Shown: positions 40,572 to 57,198 of the stretch, one piece after another
Layout: every line of letters begins with the position of its first letter
Numbering within the stretch: position 1 is the first letter of the stretch
From: Pseudomonadota bacterium
GTDB lineage: Bacteria > Pseudomonadota > Gammaproteobacteria > Burkholderiales > Rhodocyclaceae
DNA: 64,000 nucleotides
Direction of reading: 5' to 3'
Assembly: GCA_018262195.1 (NCBI GenBank)
Contig: JAGTRS010000018.1
Location: forward strand, 1 to 64,000
The notes under the pieces: generated by a model
The model's input: the letters and a program-made list of their open reading frames with translations, nothing else
Database searches by the model: none
What the model was told of the DNA's origin: nothing
Position numbers and translations under genes: made by a program

Positions 40572-40955
40572 GTGAACAAACATGCCGTCCTGCTAGTCCT
40601 CATCTTCTCCGCCTTGCTGGCCGGTTGTGCCATCGGCTATCAGGCCAGAGGCAGCCTGAGCGACGTGTCTGGCGAGTTGCGTGGCAAGGGCTTTCCCGGC
40701 AATGCGACCGGTGGTGGCCGCTTTGTGCTGGCTGATCGCGATGGGCGCCTGCAATGCGATGGGTTGATGTCGCCGCCGGATAGTTCGCCTTTGCCTGGCA
40801 GTTGCGATGGAGAAAAAGGGAAAGGGGTCGTTCGTTGCAGCGATGGCCGGGAGGTTGTCGTGCGTTGGACGGCGATAACTTGCCGCTCATTTGAGGGGGA
40901 AGGGAAGGACGCTCAGGGAAATCGCCTGGTCTTTCGCGTCGAACGCAGTAGATAG
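40572..40955 (+). CDS. Small lipoprotein, unknown function
   Basis: A 127-residue protein with GTG start (40572). The signal peptide MNKHAVLLVLIFSALLAGC has lipobox LAGC, with Cys19 lipidated. The mature part is Gly-rich and likely beta-stranded, with four more cysteines that could form disulfides. I do not recognise a domain. It is divergent from dapC and convergent with the 40976-41293 gene. Confidence 0.7.
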   Translation: MNKHAVLLVLIFSALLAGCAIGYQARGSLSDVSGELRGKGFPGNATGGGRFVLADRDGRLQCDGLMSPPDSSPLPGSCDGEKGKGVVRCSDGREVVVRWTAITCRSFEGEGKDAQGNRLVFRVERSR

Positions 40956-40975
40956 TGCCTTGGACAAATGGCGGG

Positions 40976-41293
40976 TTAGCCGAACAGCGTGACCTTCAGT
41001 TTTTGCAGGAAACCCAAGTTGGCCCACCAGTTCAGGCCCCTTGTCCGGAAATCACTTCCCGTCTCGGTCAGGGCCAGTTTTCTGGCGCCGAATTCCGTTT
41101 TCCCAATCTCGGCAATGAAGCCGGATTCCATCAGGTAGCGGGCGATGGCCGGCTGAACCTGTTGGCCGGCGATGGTCCAGCGCGAGCCATAGCCTTCGTC
41201 GTCACCAGTCAGCATCAGGATAGGCTCGAACTCGCTGATCAGGCGAAGCACCTGCAACGTTTCGGCGCGCTGCGGAATAGAGTCAGGAAGCAT
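40976..41293 (-). CDS. Hypothetical protein
   Basis: A 105-residue protein; the start at ATG 41293 is chosen because the longer frame runs back into the deaminase gene. No strong SD is visible. The middle (GSRWTIAGQQVQPAIARYLMESGFIAEIG) resembles a small winged-helix-like unit that reads into KLALTETGSDFRTRGLNWW. I recognise no family. It lies 17 bases after the guanine-deaminase-type gene and probably shares its transcript. Confidence 0.6.
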   Translation of the reverse strand: MLPDSIPQRAETLQVLRLISEFEPILMLTGDDEGYGSRWTIAGQQVQPAIARYLMESGFIAEIGKTEFGARKLALTETGSDFRTRGLNWWANLGFLQKLKVTLFG

Positions 41294-41310
41294 CCGGTTG
41301 GCAAGGTGGA

Positions 41311-41784
41311 TCAATAAGGAATTCGACCGGGATTTGCTGCCCAGCGTTCCAACGGTTCCAATGCGCCCGCCAGCGGATGGTGTTCCATGACAATGCTGCG
41401 TGCCGAGAAGTGGCGGTTCAGTTCGCTGTACAGTTCGTCGTCGCAAAAGCCGATGGCAGCCGCTTCTGCCCTGCTGTTGGCGAAGACGATGCGTTCGATG
41501 CGCGCCCAGTAGGCGGCGGACAGGCACATCGGGCAGGGTTCGCTGGAGGCGTAGAGGGTGCAGCCATGCAGGTGGAAGTGATCCTGGTTGGCACAAGCGC
41601 TGCGGATGGCGGCGATTTCGGCGTGGGCTGTCGGGTCGTGGCTGGCGACGACGCGGTTCCAGCCTTCGGCGATGATCTGGCCGTCACGGACGATGACGGC
41701 ACCGAAAGGGCCGCCTTCACCGCTTTCGCTGCCTTGTCGCGCCAGTTCGATGGCACGGGCGAGAAACTGGTCATCCGGGTTCAT
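41311..41784 (-). CDS. Nucleoside/guanine deaminase family protein
   Basis: A 157-residue cytidine-deaminase-fold enzyme. The zinc site is clear: PTAHAEIAAI (His and catalytic Glu) and SSEPCPMCLSAAYWARI (two Cys). GGPFGAVIVRDGQII and the C-terminal segment match GuaD-type guanine deaminases better than TadA, which would have the tRNA-binding C-terminus. It likely deaminates guanine to xanthine; the exact substrate is not provable by reading. It is divergent from smc. Confidence 0.82.
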   Translation of the reverse strand: MNPDDQFLARAIELARQGSESGEGGPFGAVIVRDGQIIAEGWNRVVASHDPTAHAEIAAIRSACANQDHFHLHGCTLYASSEPCPMCLSAAYWARIERIVFANSRAEAAAIGFCDDELYSELNRHFSARSIVMEHHPLAGALEPLERWAANPGRIPY

Positions 41785-41830
41785 CTGGCCGATTCCTCCT
41801 CTGTGCTACGAAGTCGATCAAATACGTCGA

Positions 41831-41839
41831 TGCTATTAT
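41831..41839 (+). promoter_or_regulatory. Candidate extended -10 promoter of smc
   Basis: TGCTATTAT (TG at 41831-41832, -10 TATTAT at 41834-41839) lies 45 bases before the smc ATG. No good -35 is seen, as is usual for extended -10 promoters. Confidence 0.45.
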
Positions 41840-41884
41840 ACGGCCCCCAAGATGGCAGGGGCATTTACCCCGCCGAAACCAGGT

Positions 41885-45386
<3,502 letters not shown>

Positions 45387-45388
<2 letters not shown>

Positions 45389-45549
45389 TGGTCTGCTTCG
45401 CAATTAACGAAACATGAAAGCTTGTCTTTGCGCCCCTGGCGGTGTTGCTCATCCTCGCGATAGCTACGGCTATCGTTGCGGTTCGCGCCTAGCCAGGAAC
45501 ACAAATCCGGCACTTTCATTCAGTTCCGCCAATTACGAAGCAGACCACT
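45387..45549. repeat. 163-bp fold-back (MITE-like) repeat between smc and zipA
   Basis: The 19-base ends AGTGGTCTGCTTCGCAATT (45387-45405) and AATTACGAAGCAGACCACT (45531-45549) are inverted copies matching at 18 of 19 positions. Imperfect pairing continues inwards (ATGAAAG with CTTTCAT; CCTGGC with GCCAGG), and the centre is a 7-bp hairpin, CGATAGC/GCTATCG. The left end overlaps the smc stop codon. There is no ORF and no clear target-site duplication. Confidence 0.75.
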
Positions 45550-45574
45550 GAGGCGCTCCAGGGAAGAGATTGAG

Positions 45575-48872
<3,298 letters not shown>

Positions 48873-48873
<1 letters not shown>

Positions 48874-49742
48874 TGAAGAAGGTTCGCAAGGCAGTATTCC
48901 CGGTTGCCGGGATGGGTACCCGTTTTCTGCCGGCCACCAAGGCCAGCCCAAAGGAAATGCTGCCCATCGTTGACAAGCCCTTGATCCAGTTTGCCGTTGA
49001 GGAAGCGGTGGCCGCCGGCATCACGGACATGGTCTTCGTGACCGGTCGTTCCAAGCGTTCCATCGAGGATCATTTCGACAAGGCCTACGAACTCGAAAGC
49101 GAATTGCAGGCGCGCGGCAAGGACGAGTTGCTCGATTTCGTCCGCAACATGATCCCGAAGAACATCAATTGCATCTATATCCGCCAGGCGGAAGCGCTGG
49201 GTCTCGGCCATGCCGTGTTGTGTGCCAAGCCGGTAATCGGTGATGAACCTTTCGCGGTGATACTGGCCGATGACCTGCTCGACGGCAAGCCGGCGGTCAT
49301 GAAGCAGATGACGGATACCTACGATTACTACCGCTGCTCGGTGCTCGGCGTGCAGGATGTGCCCCGCGCCGATACCCGCAGCTATGGCATCGTCGATGCC
49401 CGTCCGGTGGCAGAGCGGGTGGAGCAGATCAATGCCATCGTCGAGAAGCCGAAGCCCGAGGATGCCCCGTCGACGCTGGCCGTTGTCGGCCGCTACATCC
49501 TGACCCCGCGCATTTTCCATCATCTGGAAAACGTCAAACCGGGCGCTGGTGGTGAAATCCAGCTGACCGACGGCATTGCATCGCTGCTCAGCGAAGAGCA
49601 GGTGCTGGCTTATCGCTACGACGGCACTCGCTACGATTGTGGCTCCAAACTTGGTTACCTGCAGGCAACGGTCGTTTTTGGCCAGCGCCACCCGGAAATC
49701 GGCCCGGAATTCGAGGCCTACCTGAAAACGCTGGGAGGCTGA
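48873..49742 (+). CDS. galU: UTP-glucose-1-phosphate uridylyltransferase
   Basis: A 289-residue nucleotidyltransferase that makes UDP-glucose for envelope polysaccharides. The N-terminus [28 protein letters not shown] is the nucleotide-binding signature. [29 protein letters not shown] and [10 protein letters not shown] are the other GalU blocks. The start overlaps the ligA stop (TAATG). Confidence 0.97.
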
Positions 49743-50291
49743 ATGGACCTGAAAAAAGCGCAGGCCATGCTGGCCAATGCCGAGCTGATTCACAGCGAAT
49801 CTGTTGTTCAGGGCGCCGTGGCGGAGGTGGCTGCAGCCATTCGCGAGAGGTTGGCTGACAAGTATCCGTTGGTCCTGTGCGTGATGACCGGCGGCGTCGT
49901 CTTTTGCGGTCAATTGCTCACCAAGCTCGATTTTCCGCTCGACTTCGATTATCTGCATGCGACCCGCTACGGACCGGAAACGCAGGGCGGCAAGATTTCC
50001 TGGCGCTCCGCACCGTGGACCTCGGTCAAGGGGCGTTCAGTGCTGGTCGTGGATGACATCCTCGATGAGGGGGTGACCCTGGCTGCGGTCAAGGAAAGCC
50101 TTCGCCGCATGGGGGCCGAAGAGGTGCTCACGGTCGTCTTTGCCGACAAGCTGAACGGCAAGGAAAAACCAATTGTTGCCGACTTCATCGGGCTGACCGT
50201 ACCAGACCGCTTCGTCTTCGGTTTTGGCATGGACGCCGGCGGTGTCTGGCGCAATCTGCCTGCCATCTACGCCATGAAGGATGATGCATGA
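49743..50291 (+). CDS. hpt: Hypoxanthine-guanine phosphoribosyltransferase-type protein
   Basis: A 182-residue type I phosphoribosyltransferase for purine salvage. The PRPP-binding loop is VLVVDDILDEGVTLAAV (about 100-116) and the N-terminal CVMTGGVVFCGQLL is the PPi loop. The ATG follows the galU stop directly. The later methylthio-nucleoside phosphorylase releases a purine base that this enzyme can recapture, which explains the neighbourhood. Confidence 0.88.
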   Translation: MDLKKAQAMLANAELIHSESVVQGAVAEVAAAIRERLADKYPLVLCVMTGGVVFCGQLLTKLDFPLDFDYLHATRYGPETQGGKISWRSAPWTSVKGRSVLVVDDILDEGVTLAAVKESLRRMGAEEVLTVVFADKLNGKEKPIVADFIGLTVPDRFVFGFGMDAGGVWRNLPAIYAMKDDA

Positions 50292-50986
50292 GCGGTGCGA
50301 ACGTCGCCGAATTCATCGGATACTGGGAGGCCGAAGGGCAGACCTATGTCCGGCGTGGCGACTATGAGTGGATGGCATCGCTGGTCCCGGGGAAGCGGGT
50401 GCTGGAAATCGGCTGCGGCGTCGGCTTTGCAACGCAGGCTTTGGGCAGGAGTGGCTTGGCTGTGCTTTCCATCGATTCGCTGGACGAATGCCTGGAAGCG
50501 ACCCGGCCGCGAGTCGCTGGTAGTGACGTTAGCTTGATGCTGGCCGACATTTCTTCCTTGACGGGGCAGCAGCAGGCCGTGATCGAGGCATTTGCGCCCG
50601 ACACCGTTGTCTGCTGGCTGATGGGTGCCCCGGCGGAAACCACGGGAGCGGTGCCAACCGATGCTGGTAAGGCGGTCATCGCCTATCGCGAAAAGATTCA
50701 CCGTGTCGTGGCCGAAGTGGCCGCCAGTTTGCCGACCGTGCAGTTCCTGCATTTGGTCGATCGCACCGTTATTCCCTGGCAGGCCAAGGATATCGGCCGG
50801 GATACGCTGGTCGGTTACCACAATGGCAAGACCCTCGCTGATCTGCCGTTTGCCAGCGAACGGCGCAATGCGCTGTACCGCAAGCTTGAGGAAAATTCGG
50901 CCGAGATGGCCCGGTTAAAAACGCACCCATCGCTCAAGGGCGCGGTGCCGACGCTGGCTTCGCTGCTGGCTGAAAGGAAGAAATAA
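50288..50986 (+). CDS. Class I SAM-dependent methyltransferase, unknown substrate
   Basis: A 232-residue protein with the SAM-binding glycine motif VLEIGCGVGFATQAL (about 35-49) and an acidic residue after the second strand (LSIDSLDECLE). The rest of the fold (DTVVCWLMGAP; TVQFLHLVDRTVI) is consistent with a methyltransferase, but the substrate cannot be told. It overlaps the hpt stop by ATGA and is one base from the phosphorylase start, so it is probably tied to the purine/methylthio salvage genes. Confidence 0.75.
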   Translation: MSGANVAEFIGYWEAEGQTYVRRGDYEWMASLVPGKRVLEIGCGVGFATQALGRSGLAVLSIDSLDECLEATRPRVAGSDVSLMLADISSLTGQQQAVIEAFAPDTVVCWLMGAPAETTGAVPTDAGKAVIAYREKIHRVVAEVAASLPTVQFLHLVDRTVIPWQAKDIGRDTLVGYHNGKTLADLPFASERRNALYRKLEENSAEMARLKTHPSLKGAVPTLASLLAERKK

Positions 50987-50987
50987 C

Positions 50988-51758
50988 ATGTTGGCAATCA
51001 TCGGTGGCAGCGGCCTGACAACGCTGTCGAACCTCGACGTGTCGCACCGGGAAGTTGTGCGCACTCCTTACGGTGAAGCCTCGGGAGCGCTTGTTTTCGG
51101 GCAAATCTGTGGTCAGCCTGCGGTCTTCTTGCCGCGCCACGGCTATGGTCACACCATCCCGCCGCACATGGTCAATTACCGGGCCAATATGTGGGCACTG
51201 CATCACCACAAGGTCAGCGGCATCATTTCCGTCGCATCGGTTGGCAGTATTCGCGGCGACCTGCAGCCGGGCGACATCGTGCTGCCCCACCAGATCATTG
51301 ACTATACCTGGGGCCGTAAATCGACCTTTTTCGATGGCAATGGCACGCCAGTGAATCACATCGATTTCACCGATCCGTATGATGCCGAACTGCGTCGTCG
51401 CATTCTTGAAGCTGGCGAACAGCTGAGCATCGATGTCAAGGTTGGCGCCGTCTACGCCGCAACTCAGGGGCCACGCCTCGAAACGGCGGCGGAAATCAAC
51501 CGGCTGGAACGTGACGGGGCGGATGTGGTTGGCATGACCGGTATGCCGGAAGCAGCGCTGGCGCGCGAGCTAGGCACGCCCTATGCAGCGATCAATGTCG
51601 TGGCCAACCATGCAGCAGGACGGGGTAGCAGCGCCAACGGCATCCATTTCGAAAGCCTGGAACCCGTTCTGCAGGAAGCGATGGGGCGGGTCAAGGCGAT
51701 CATCGAAAAACTGGTGGGTTGCCAGAACAACTGCCAACCGCTCGGTCTGTCGGTTTAA
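50988..51758 (+). CDS. mtnP: S-methyl-5'-thioinosine (or thioadenosine) phosphorylase
   Basis: A 256-residue nucleoside phosphorylase of the MTAP/PNP family. IIGGSGL at the N-terminus and RHGYGHTIPPHMVNYRAN bind phosphate; GPRLETAAEINRLERDGADVVGMTGMPEAALARELG is the purine and phosphate site. The residues and length resemble the MTI phosphorylase (PA3004) branch, which acts after deamination of methylthioadenosine. Discriminating MTI from MTA needs a family alignment. Last gene of the galU-hpt run, followed by a strong terminator. Confidence 0.85.
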   Translation: MLAIIGGSGLTTLSNLDVSHREVVRTPYGEASGALVFGQICGQPAVFLPRHGYGHTIPPHMVNYRANMWALHHHKVSGIISVASVGSIRGDLQPGDIVLPHQIIDYTWGRKSTFFDGNGTPVNHIDFTDPYDAELRRRILEAGEQLSIDVKVGAVYAATQGPRLETAAEINRLERDGADVVGMTGMPEAALARELGTPYAAINVVANHAAGRGSSANGIHFESLEPVLQEAMGRVKAIIEKLVGCQNNCQPLGLSV

Positions 51759-51765
51759 GTTACAC

Positions 51766-51802
51766 CTTCCGGTAAGCCGCGAGGCTTTGCGCTTACCGGA
51801 AG
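51766..51802. terminator. Terminator hairpin between convergent mtnP and glnD
   Basis: CTTCCGGTAAGC (51766-51777) and GCTTACCGGAAG (51791-51802) form a perfect 12-bp stem, followed on the plus strand by ATTTCT. It can act in both directions. Confidence 0.8.
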
Positions 51803-51806
51803 ATTT

Positions 51807-54365
51807 CTAGACCTTCAGCCGCTCCATCAATTCAGTTTCCAGGCGGATGCGGTTGTTGGTGTCGCGCAAATCACCGCCGCTGATTAGAAAGACGTCTTCT
51901 GCCCGTTCGCCGAGCGTGGTGATTTTGGCAGTGTGCAGATAGGCGCCATGCTCGGTGAGGGTATTGGCCACGGTGTAGAGCAGGCCGGGGCGGTCGGCGG
52001 CGACCAGCGACAGGATGAAGTGCGTACCCTTTTCGTCACCACGGATGCTGACTTCTGGCTTGATCGGGAAATGCTTTACCTGTCTCGACAGTCTGCCGGC
52101 TGAAGGTATGTCCGGCGGCATCTGGTGCAACAAGCGTTGCTCGAGTTCGTGCTCGATATAGGCGACCATTTCGCGATCGTTGTCGCGGTCTTCGACATCC
52201 AGCACGACGAAGCTGTCCAGGGCGTAACCATGAGCTGTGGTGTGAATCTTGGCATCGACGATGCTGTAGCCGGCGCGGGCGAAGAAACCCACGATACGGG
52301 CGAAGAGATCGGGCTGGTCCTGGGTATAGACCATGACCTGCAAGCCTTCACCTTCCTGATACGGACGGGCACGGACAACCGGCTGGTTGTTATAAATCCG
52401 GTAATGCAGGGAGCGTGTGTGCCAGGCAATTTCTTCGGCGGAATGGCGCAGGAAATAGACCGTATCGAGCTGCTTCCACAGACGCTCATGCACGGTGGCC
52501 GAGAGCGCGAAGAAACGGAGTAGACGCATGGCTTCAGCCTGGCGCTCGGCAATGACACCATGGGCCGCCGGTGCTTCGCCCTGATTGATATGGTGAATGG
52601 CCTGATAGTACAGATCGGCTAGCAGCTTGCCTTTCCAGTGGTTCCAGACTTTCGGGCTGGTACCGCGAATGTCGGCATGGGTCAGCAGGTAGAGCGCCTG
52701 AACGTGCCGCGTATCGCCAGCCAGTTGAATGAAGTTGGCGATGACGTCGGGGTCGGTGAGGTCTTCCTTCTGGGCAACCTGCGACATTACGAGGTGATTC
52801 TTGACCAGCCAGACGACCAGCTCGGTGTCTTCTTCTGTCATGCCGTGATTGATGCAGAATTCGCGGGCATCTACCGTACCGAGGTCCGAATGATCGCCGC
52901 CACGACCCTTGGCAATATCGTGAAATAGGGCAGCGACATAGAGCAGCCAGGGGCGCTCCAGTTCGCTGATGATGCGCGAACAGAGCGGATATTCGTGAGC
53001 GAACTCGCTCATTGTGAACCGGCGGATGTTGCGCATCACTTGCAGGATGTGTTGGTCGACCGTGTAAACGTGAAACAGGTCGTGCTGCATCTGTCCGACG
53101 ATGCGTCCGAAATTCGGCAGGTAGCTGCCAAGGATATCAAGCTGGTTCATGCGCCGGAATTCATGGACGATGCCTCGATCGCTATGAAGAAGCTTCATGA
53201 AGGCGGCCCGATTTTCCGGATTGGCACGGAACTCCGGCGTGATCTGGTCGCGAGCTCGCCACAGGGCGCGCAGTGTCCGGGCTGTCATGCCGAACAGTTC
53301 ATGGCTCTCCTGCATGACCAGAAAGCTGTCCAGAATGGCGGAAGGATTGCGCAAGTAGAGCTGCTCATCCCGGATGTCCAGCAGGTTGCCGACGATCTGG
53401 AAATTCTCGTCGAGTTGTTGCGGCGTTTGCTCGCTCTCCGGCGTCAGGGCGGCGCCCATGTTTTGCAGCAGTATGGTATTGAGCACGGTCACCGTCTTGG
53501 CATTACGGTAATAGACCTGCATCAATCGTTCCGATCCGCGCTTGGCTTCGTTTGAAACGAAGCCATAGTTGGCAGCCAGGTTGCCCTGATAGTCGAACAG
53601 CAGCCGGTCCTCGCGTCGCCCTAGCATGAAATGGAGGCGGATGCGCAAATGACTCAGGTATTGCTCGCATCCTTCTGCCTGAGCCATTTCTTCCTGAGTA
53701 ATGATGCCGTTCTGATGTAATTCGGCCCAGGTCGCTCCATAGCCCGCCGCTTTCGCAATCCAGAAAATAATCTGGATGTCTCTTAGACCGCCGGGTGAGT
53801 CCTTGCAGTTGGGTTCAAGGCTATACGGTGTTTCATTGAAACGAAGGTAGCGTTCCTGTTGCTCAAGGCGCTTTGCTTCGTAGAAAACCAGGGGGTCAAG
53901 ATTGCCGCGCAGTCGCTTCTGAAAAGTGGCAAACAGTTTGCTGTTGCCCGTCAACAGGCGAGCCTCGAGTAGCGCGGTTTGTACGGTAATGTCGTTGGCG
54001 GCTTCGTTCAGGCATTCCTGAATGGTGCGCACGCTGTGACCGATCTCCAGTCCAATGTCCCAGAAATGGCCCACCAGGCGTTCAAGCTTTTCCTGCAGGC
54101 TCGCGCTGACTTCCTGTGGCAACAGGATCAGCAGGTCGATATCGGACGCCGGGTAAAGTTCGCCACGTCCGTAGCCGCCGACCGCTGCCAGGGCCAGAGA
54201 GGCCGGAAATTCCAAGGATTTCCAGAGTTTTTCGAGGACCGTATCGACTTGCTGGCAACGATCGCGGAGCAAGGCAACAGCATCGTTGTTTTGCTCGTAG
54301 TTCAGCCGTAGCTGGCTTTGATTGGCCTTTACTTCGGCGCGCAGGGCAGCAACGTCGCAGACCAT
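51807..54365 (-). CDS. glnD: Bifunctional PII uridylyltransferase/uridylyl-removing enzyme
   Basis: An 852-residue nitrogen sensor that uridylylates and deuridylylates PII in response to glutamine. The nucleotidyltransferase site is [19 protein letters not shown] (about 64-82). The GlnD PII-UTase helical region follows, then an HD domain with [17 protein letters not shown] (about 490-506), and two C-terminal ACT domains (about 690-770 and 800-852) for glutamine. Its ATG overlaps the map stop by one base, a conserved pairing in proteobacteria. Confidence 0.97.
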   Translation of the reverse strand: MVCDVAALRAEVKANQSQLRLNYEQNNDAVALLRDRCQQVDTVLEKLWKSLEFPASLALAAVGGYGRGELYPASDIDLLILLPQEVSASLQEKLERLVGHFWDIGLEIGHSVRTIQECLNEAANDITVQTALLEARLLTGNSKLFATFQKRLRGNLDPLVFYEAKRLEQQERYLRFNETPYSLEPNCKDSPGGLRDIQIIFWIAKAAGYGATWAELHQNGIITQEEMAQAEGCEQYLSHLRIRLHFMLGRREDRLLFDYQGNLAANYGFVSNEAKRGSERLMQVYYRNAKTVTVLNTILLQNMGAALTPESEQTPQQLDENFQIVGNLLDIRDEQLYLRNPSAILDSFLVMQESHELFGMTARTLRALWRARDQITPEFRANPENRAAFMKLLHSDRGIVHEFRRMNQLDILGSYLPNFGRIVGQMQHDLFHVYTVDQHILQVMRNIRRFTMSEFAHEYPLCSRIISELERPWLLYVAALFHDIAKGRGGDHSDLGTVDAREFCINHGMTEEDTELVVWLVKNHLVMSQVAQKEDLTDPDVIANFIQLAGDTRHVQALYLLTHADIRGTSPKVWNHWKGKLLADLYYQAIHHINQGEAPAAHGVIAERQAEAMRLLRFFALSATVHERLWKQLDTVYFLRHSAEEIAWHTRSLHYRIYNNQPVVRARPYQEGEGLQVMVYTQDQPDLFARIVGFFARAGYSIVDAKIHTTAHGYALDSFVVLDVEDRDNDREMVAYIEHELEQRLLHQMPPDIPSAGRLSRQVKHFPIKPEVSIRGDEKGTHFILSLVAADRPGLLYTVANTLTEHGAYLHTAKITTLGERAEDVFLISGGDLRDTNNRIRLETELMERLKV

Positions 54366-55165
54366 TATCCGATCCAGTCAGGCTTGGGGCGACATCCGGC
54401 TGACAATGTCATTACCTCATAACCGGTATCGGTTACCAGTACCGTATGTTCCCACTGTGCGGAAAGGCTGCGGTCCTTGGTGACTATGGTCCAACCATCG
54501 GCCATTTCGCGGATCGCTGCCTTGCCGGCATTGATCATCGGTTCGATGGTGAAAATCATGCCCGGTTCCAGCTTTGGGCCGGTAGCTGGCTTGCCGTAAT
54601 GCAGCACTTGAGGGTCTTCGTGAAATTTCTTGCCGATGCCGTGACCGCAGAACTCGCGAACGACCGAGTAGCCGCTCTTCTCTGCGTATTTCTGGATCAC
54701 CGCACCGATGTCGCCGAGGAAGGCGCCCGGTTTGACGACGGAAATTCCCAGCCACATGCACTCAAAGGTGATTTCGCACAGGCGCTTGGCCTGGATCGAA
54801 CCTTCGCCAACGATGAACATCCGGCTGGTGTCCCCGTGATAACCGTCCTTGATGGTCGTGATGTCGAGATTGATGATGTCGCCGTTTTTCAGAACACGCT
54901 CTCCGGGAACGCCGTGGCAGACCTGCTGGTTGACCGAAGTGCAGATCGATTTCGGGTAAGGGTCGTAGCCCGAAGGGGCGTAATTGAGCGGGGCAGGAAT
55001 GCAGCCCTGCACGTTGACCATCAGGTCATGGCAAAGCTTGTCCAGTTCGTCGGTGGTGATGCCGGGTTTGACGAAAGGTTCGATGTAGTCGAGAACCTCT
55101 CCGGCGAGACGCCCGGCAACTCGCATTTTTTCGATTTCTTCCGGGGTCTTGATGGTGATACTCAT
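54365..55165 (-). CDS. map: Methionine aminopeptidase type I
   Basis: A 266-residue metallo-aminopeptidase that removes the initiator methionine. The two-metal site can be followed in [20 protein letters not shown] (two Asp), [18 protein letters not shown] (His) and the later Glu residues in MIFTIEPM and [10 protein letters not shown]. The start at 55165 gives the usual [15 protein letters not shown]. Next to glnD on the same strand and divergent from the reductase gene upstream of rpsB. Confidence 0.97.
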   Translation of the reverse strand: MSITIKTPEEIEKMRVAGRLAGEVLDYIEPFVKPGITTDELDKLCHDLMVNVQGCIPAPLNYAPSGYDPYPKSICTSVNQQVCHGVPGERVLKNGDIINLDITTIKDGYHGDTSRMFIVGEGSIQAKRLCEITFECMWLGISVVKPGAFLGDIGAVIQKYAEKSGYSVVREFCGHGIGKKFHEDPQVLHYGKPATGPKLEPGMIFTIEPMINAGKAAIREMADGWTIVTKDRSLSAQWEHTVLVTDTGYEVMTLSAGCRPKPDWIG

Positions 55166-55279
55166 GGATTTTCTATGGTGCGTAGGGAACGCTGAAGGAT
55201 AAATGATGGGGCTTGTTTCGCAAAGCAGATGCCGCGGAAAATGGCATACTCCGCGGGTTTTCTACTTGCTTGTGTGGCG

Positions 55280-56191
55280 ATGAAGATTCTTCTGCTTGGT
55301 AAGGATGGTCAGGTCGGCTGGCAGTTGCAGCGTTCGCTGGCGCCGCATGGCGAGGTCGTGGCATGTGGTCGGGATCGTTGTGATTTGGCCGATACGGTCC
55401 AGATTCGTTCCTTGGTGCGTGAAATTCGCCCTTCTGTCATTGTCAATGCCACCGCCTATACGGCAGTCGACAAGGCTGAATCCGAGCCTGATCTGGCAAA
55501 GCGTATCAATGCCGATGCGCCCGGTATTCTGGCCGAAGAGGCGGCATTGCTCGACGCCTTGTTGGTCCATTATTCAACGGACTACGTCTATGATGGCACC
55601 AAGTCTGCGGCCTATCAGGAAATAGATTTCACCGCCCCCCAAGGTGTCTACGGTCGAACCAAGCTGGCCGGCGAGGAGGCGATTCGTGCGGTTGGCGGCA
55701 AGTCGCTGATCTTTCGGACGAGTTGGGTATTCGGGGCGCGGGGCAACAACTTCGTCAAGACCATCTTGCGGCTGGCGCGGGAGAAGAAGAGTCTGAACGT
55801 GGTTGCGGACCAGATCGGTTCGCCGACGCCTGCTGCCCTGATTGCTACGGTCACCGGCGTTGTGCTGGCCATGCTGCATCAGGGCAGGTCGCTGGAAAAA
55901 GGCGAAAACCGCCTGTATCACCTGGCGGCATCGCGGCCGGTCAGTTGGTGCGAATTCGCACAAACGATCGTCGGATTGGCCGGACAGGTACCAGGCTTTG
56001 ATCTGTGCCTGAAGCCGGGGGCAATACGGGCAATATCCAGCTCAGAGTATCCGACGCCGGCCCGTCGCCCGGCTAACTCGCGACTCGACTGTAGTCGGCT
56101 CGAAAACGATTTCGGTTTACAGATGCCCGACTGGCAGCCATATCTGGAACGGATGCTGCAACTGCTGGCTTTGAAGCAGAACGGCTACTGA
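55280..56191 (+). CDS. rfbD: dTDP-4-dehydrorhamnose reductase
   Basis: A 303-residue short-chain reductase of the RmlD type that makes dTDP-L-rhamnose for surface polysaccharide. MKILLLGKDGQVGWQLQ contains the GxxGxxG NADPH site. The catalytic motif is in STDYVYDG and YGRTKLAGEEAI (YxxxK). Start set at 55280 because the residues before it do not fit the family. It stands alone, without rfbA, rfbB or rfbC nearby, between map and rpsB. Confidence 0.9.
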   Translation: MKILLLGKDGQVGWQLQRSLAPHGEVVACGRDRCDLADTVQIRSLVREIRPSVIVNATAYTAVDKAESEPDLAKRINADAPGILAEEAALLDALLVHYSTDYVYDGTKSAAYQEIDFTAPQGVYGRTKLAGEEAIRAVGGKSLIFRTSWVFGARGNNFVKTILRLAREKKSLNVVADQIGSPTPAALIATVTGVVLAMLHQGRSLEKGENRLYHLAASRPVSWCEFAQTIVGLAGQVPGFDLCLKPGAIRAISSSEYPTPARRPANSRLDCSRLENDFGLQMPDWQPYLERMLQLLALKQNGY

Positions 56192-56225
56192 TCCGTCATT
56201 TGGGCTTTTTTGTTGTCCCTTCTGC

Positions 56226-56234
56226 TGCTATAAT
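56226..56234 (+). promoter_or_regulatory. Extended -10 promoter of rpsB
   Basis: TGCTATAAT (consensus extended -10) lies about 160 bases before the rpsB start, preceded by a T-rich stretch in place of a good -35. The resulting leader of about 150 bases is long enough for S2 autoregulation, as known for rpsB leaders in other proteobacteria; no specific structure was verified here. Confidence 0.7.
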
Positions 56235-56394
56235 CATCGGGTTTTTCTTGGCCTTCTTGGCTGAAAAGAACGGTTGTCTGCGTGGTGCAGGCGACCAAAA
56301 TCCACACATCCGCCGATTAAGGGTGTCTGTCAAAACTCAATAATGACGGGCGTTTCCGGCGGGTGGAGGTTCAACCCTTAATAGGAATATTGCT

Positions 56395-57141
56395 ATGTCC
56401 GTTACCATGCGCGAAATGCTGGAGGCTGGTGTCCACTTCGGTCACCAGACCCGTTTCTGGTCCCCCAAGATGGCTCCGTACATCTTCGGTGCCCGCAACA
56501 AGATTCACATCGTCAACCTCGAAAAGACCCTGGCCAAGTACAACGAAGCCATGGCTTTCGTGAAGAAGCTGGCTTCCAGCCGCGGCACCATCCTGTTTGT
56601 TGGTACCAAGCGTCAGGCTCGTGAAATCATCGGCGAAGAAGCCCTGCGCGCCGGCGCTCCGTTTGTTGACCAGCGCTGGCTGGGTGGCATGCTGACCAAC
56701 TTCAAGACCGTCAAGACCTCGATCAAGCGTCTGAAGGACATGGAAGTTGCCGTTGAAGCCGGTGAACTGGAAAAGATGCCGAAGAAAGAAGCGCTGACCT
56801 TCCGTCGCGAACTGGAAAAGCTGCAGAAGTCCATCGGCGGCATCAAGGATATGGGCGGCTTGCCGGATGCCATCTTCGTCATCGACGTCGGCTACCACAA
56901 AATTGCCATCACCGAAGCCGAAAAGCTCGGTATCCCGGTCATCGGCGTGGTCGATACCAACCACTCTCCGGAAGGCGTTGCTTACGTGATCCCGGGTAAC
57001 GACGACTCTTCCCGCGCCATCCAGCTTTACGCTCGCGGCGTTGCTGATGCCATCCTTGAAGGCCGCAGCCAGGTTATTCAGGATATCGTGGCCGCCGGTG
57101 GTGACGATGAGTTCGTCGAAGTTCAGGAAGCTGCACAATAA
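56395..57141 (+). CDS. rpsB: 30S ribosomal protein S2
   Basis: A 248-residue S2 protein. [42 protein letters not shown], and [20 protein letters not shown] are hallmark blocks. The SD is AATAGGAATATT just before the ATG. It heads the rpsB-tsf-pyrH-frr cluster. Confidence 0.99.
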   Translation: MSVTMREMLEAGVHFGHQTRFWSPKMAPYIFGARNKIHIVNLEKTLAKYNEAMAFVKKLASSRGTILFVGTKRQAREIIGEEALRAGAPFVDQRWLGGMLTNFKTVKTSIKRLKDMEVAVEAGELEKMPKKEALTFRRELEKLQKSIGGIKDMGGLPDAIFVIDVGYHKIAITEAEKLGIPVIGVVDTNHSPEGVAYVIPGNDDSSRAIQLYARGVADAILEGRSQVIQDIVAAGGDDEFVEVQEAAQ

Positions 57142-57150
57142 AGTTGTAAC

Positions 57151-57171
57151 GGCGGAGCTTTAGGCTCCGCC
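57151..57171 (+). terminator. Hairpin between rpsB and tsf
   Basis: GGCGGAGC and GCTCCGCC form a perfect 8-bp stem around TTTAG, then TGTTCT. A partial terminator here is typical of rpsB-tsf operons and would make tsf less abundant than rpsB transcript. Confidence 0.7.
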
Positions 57172-57198
57172 TGTTCTAAAAGCTCAGGAGAAAGAAAT

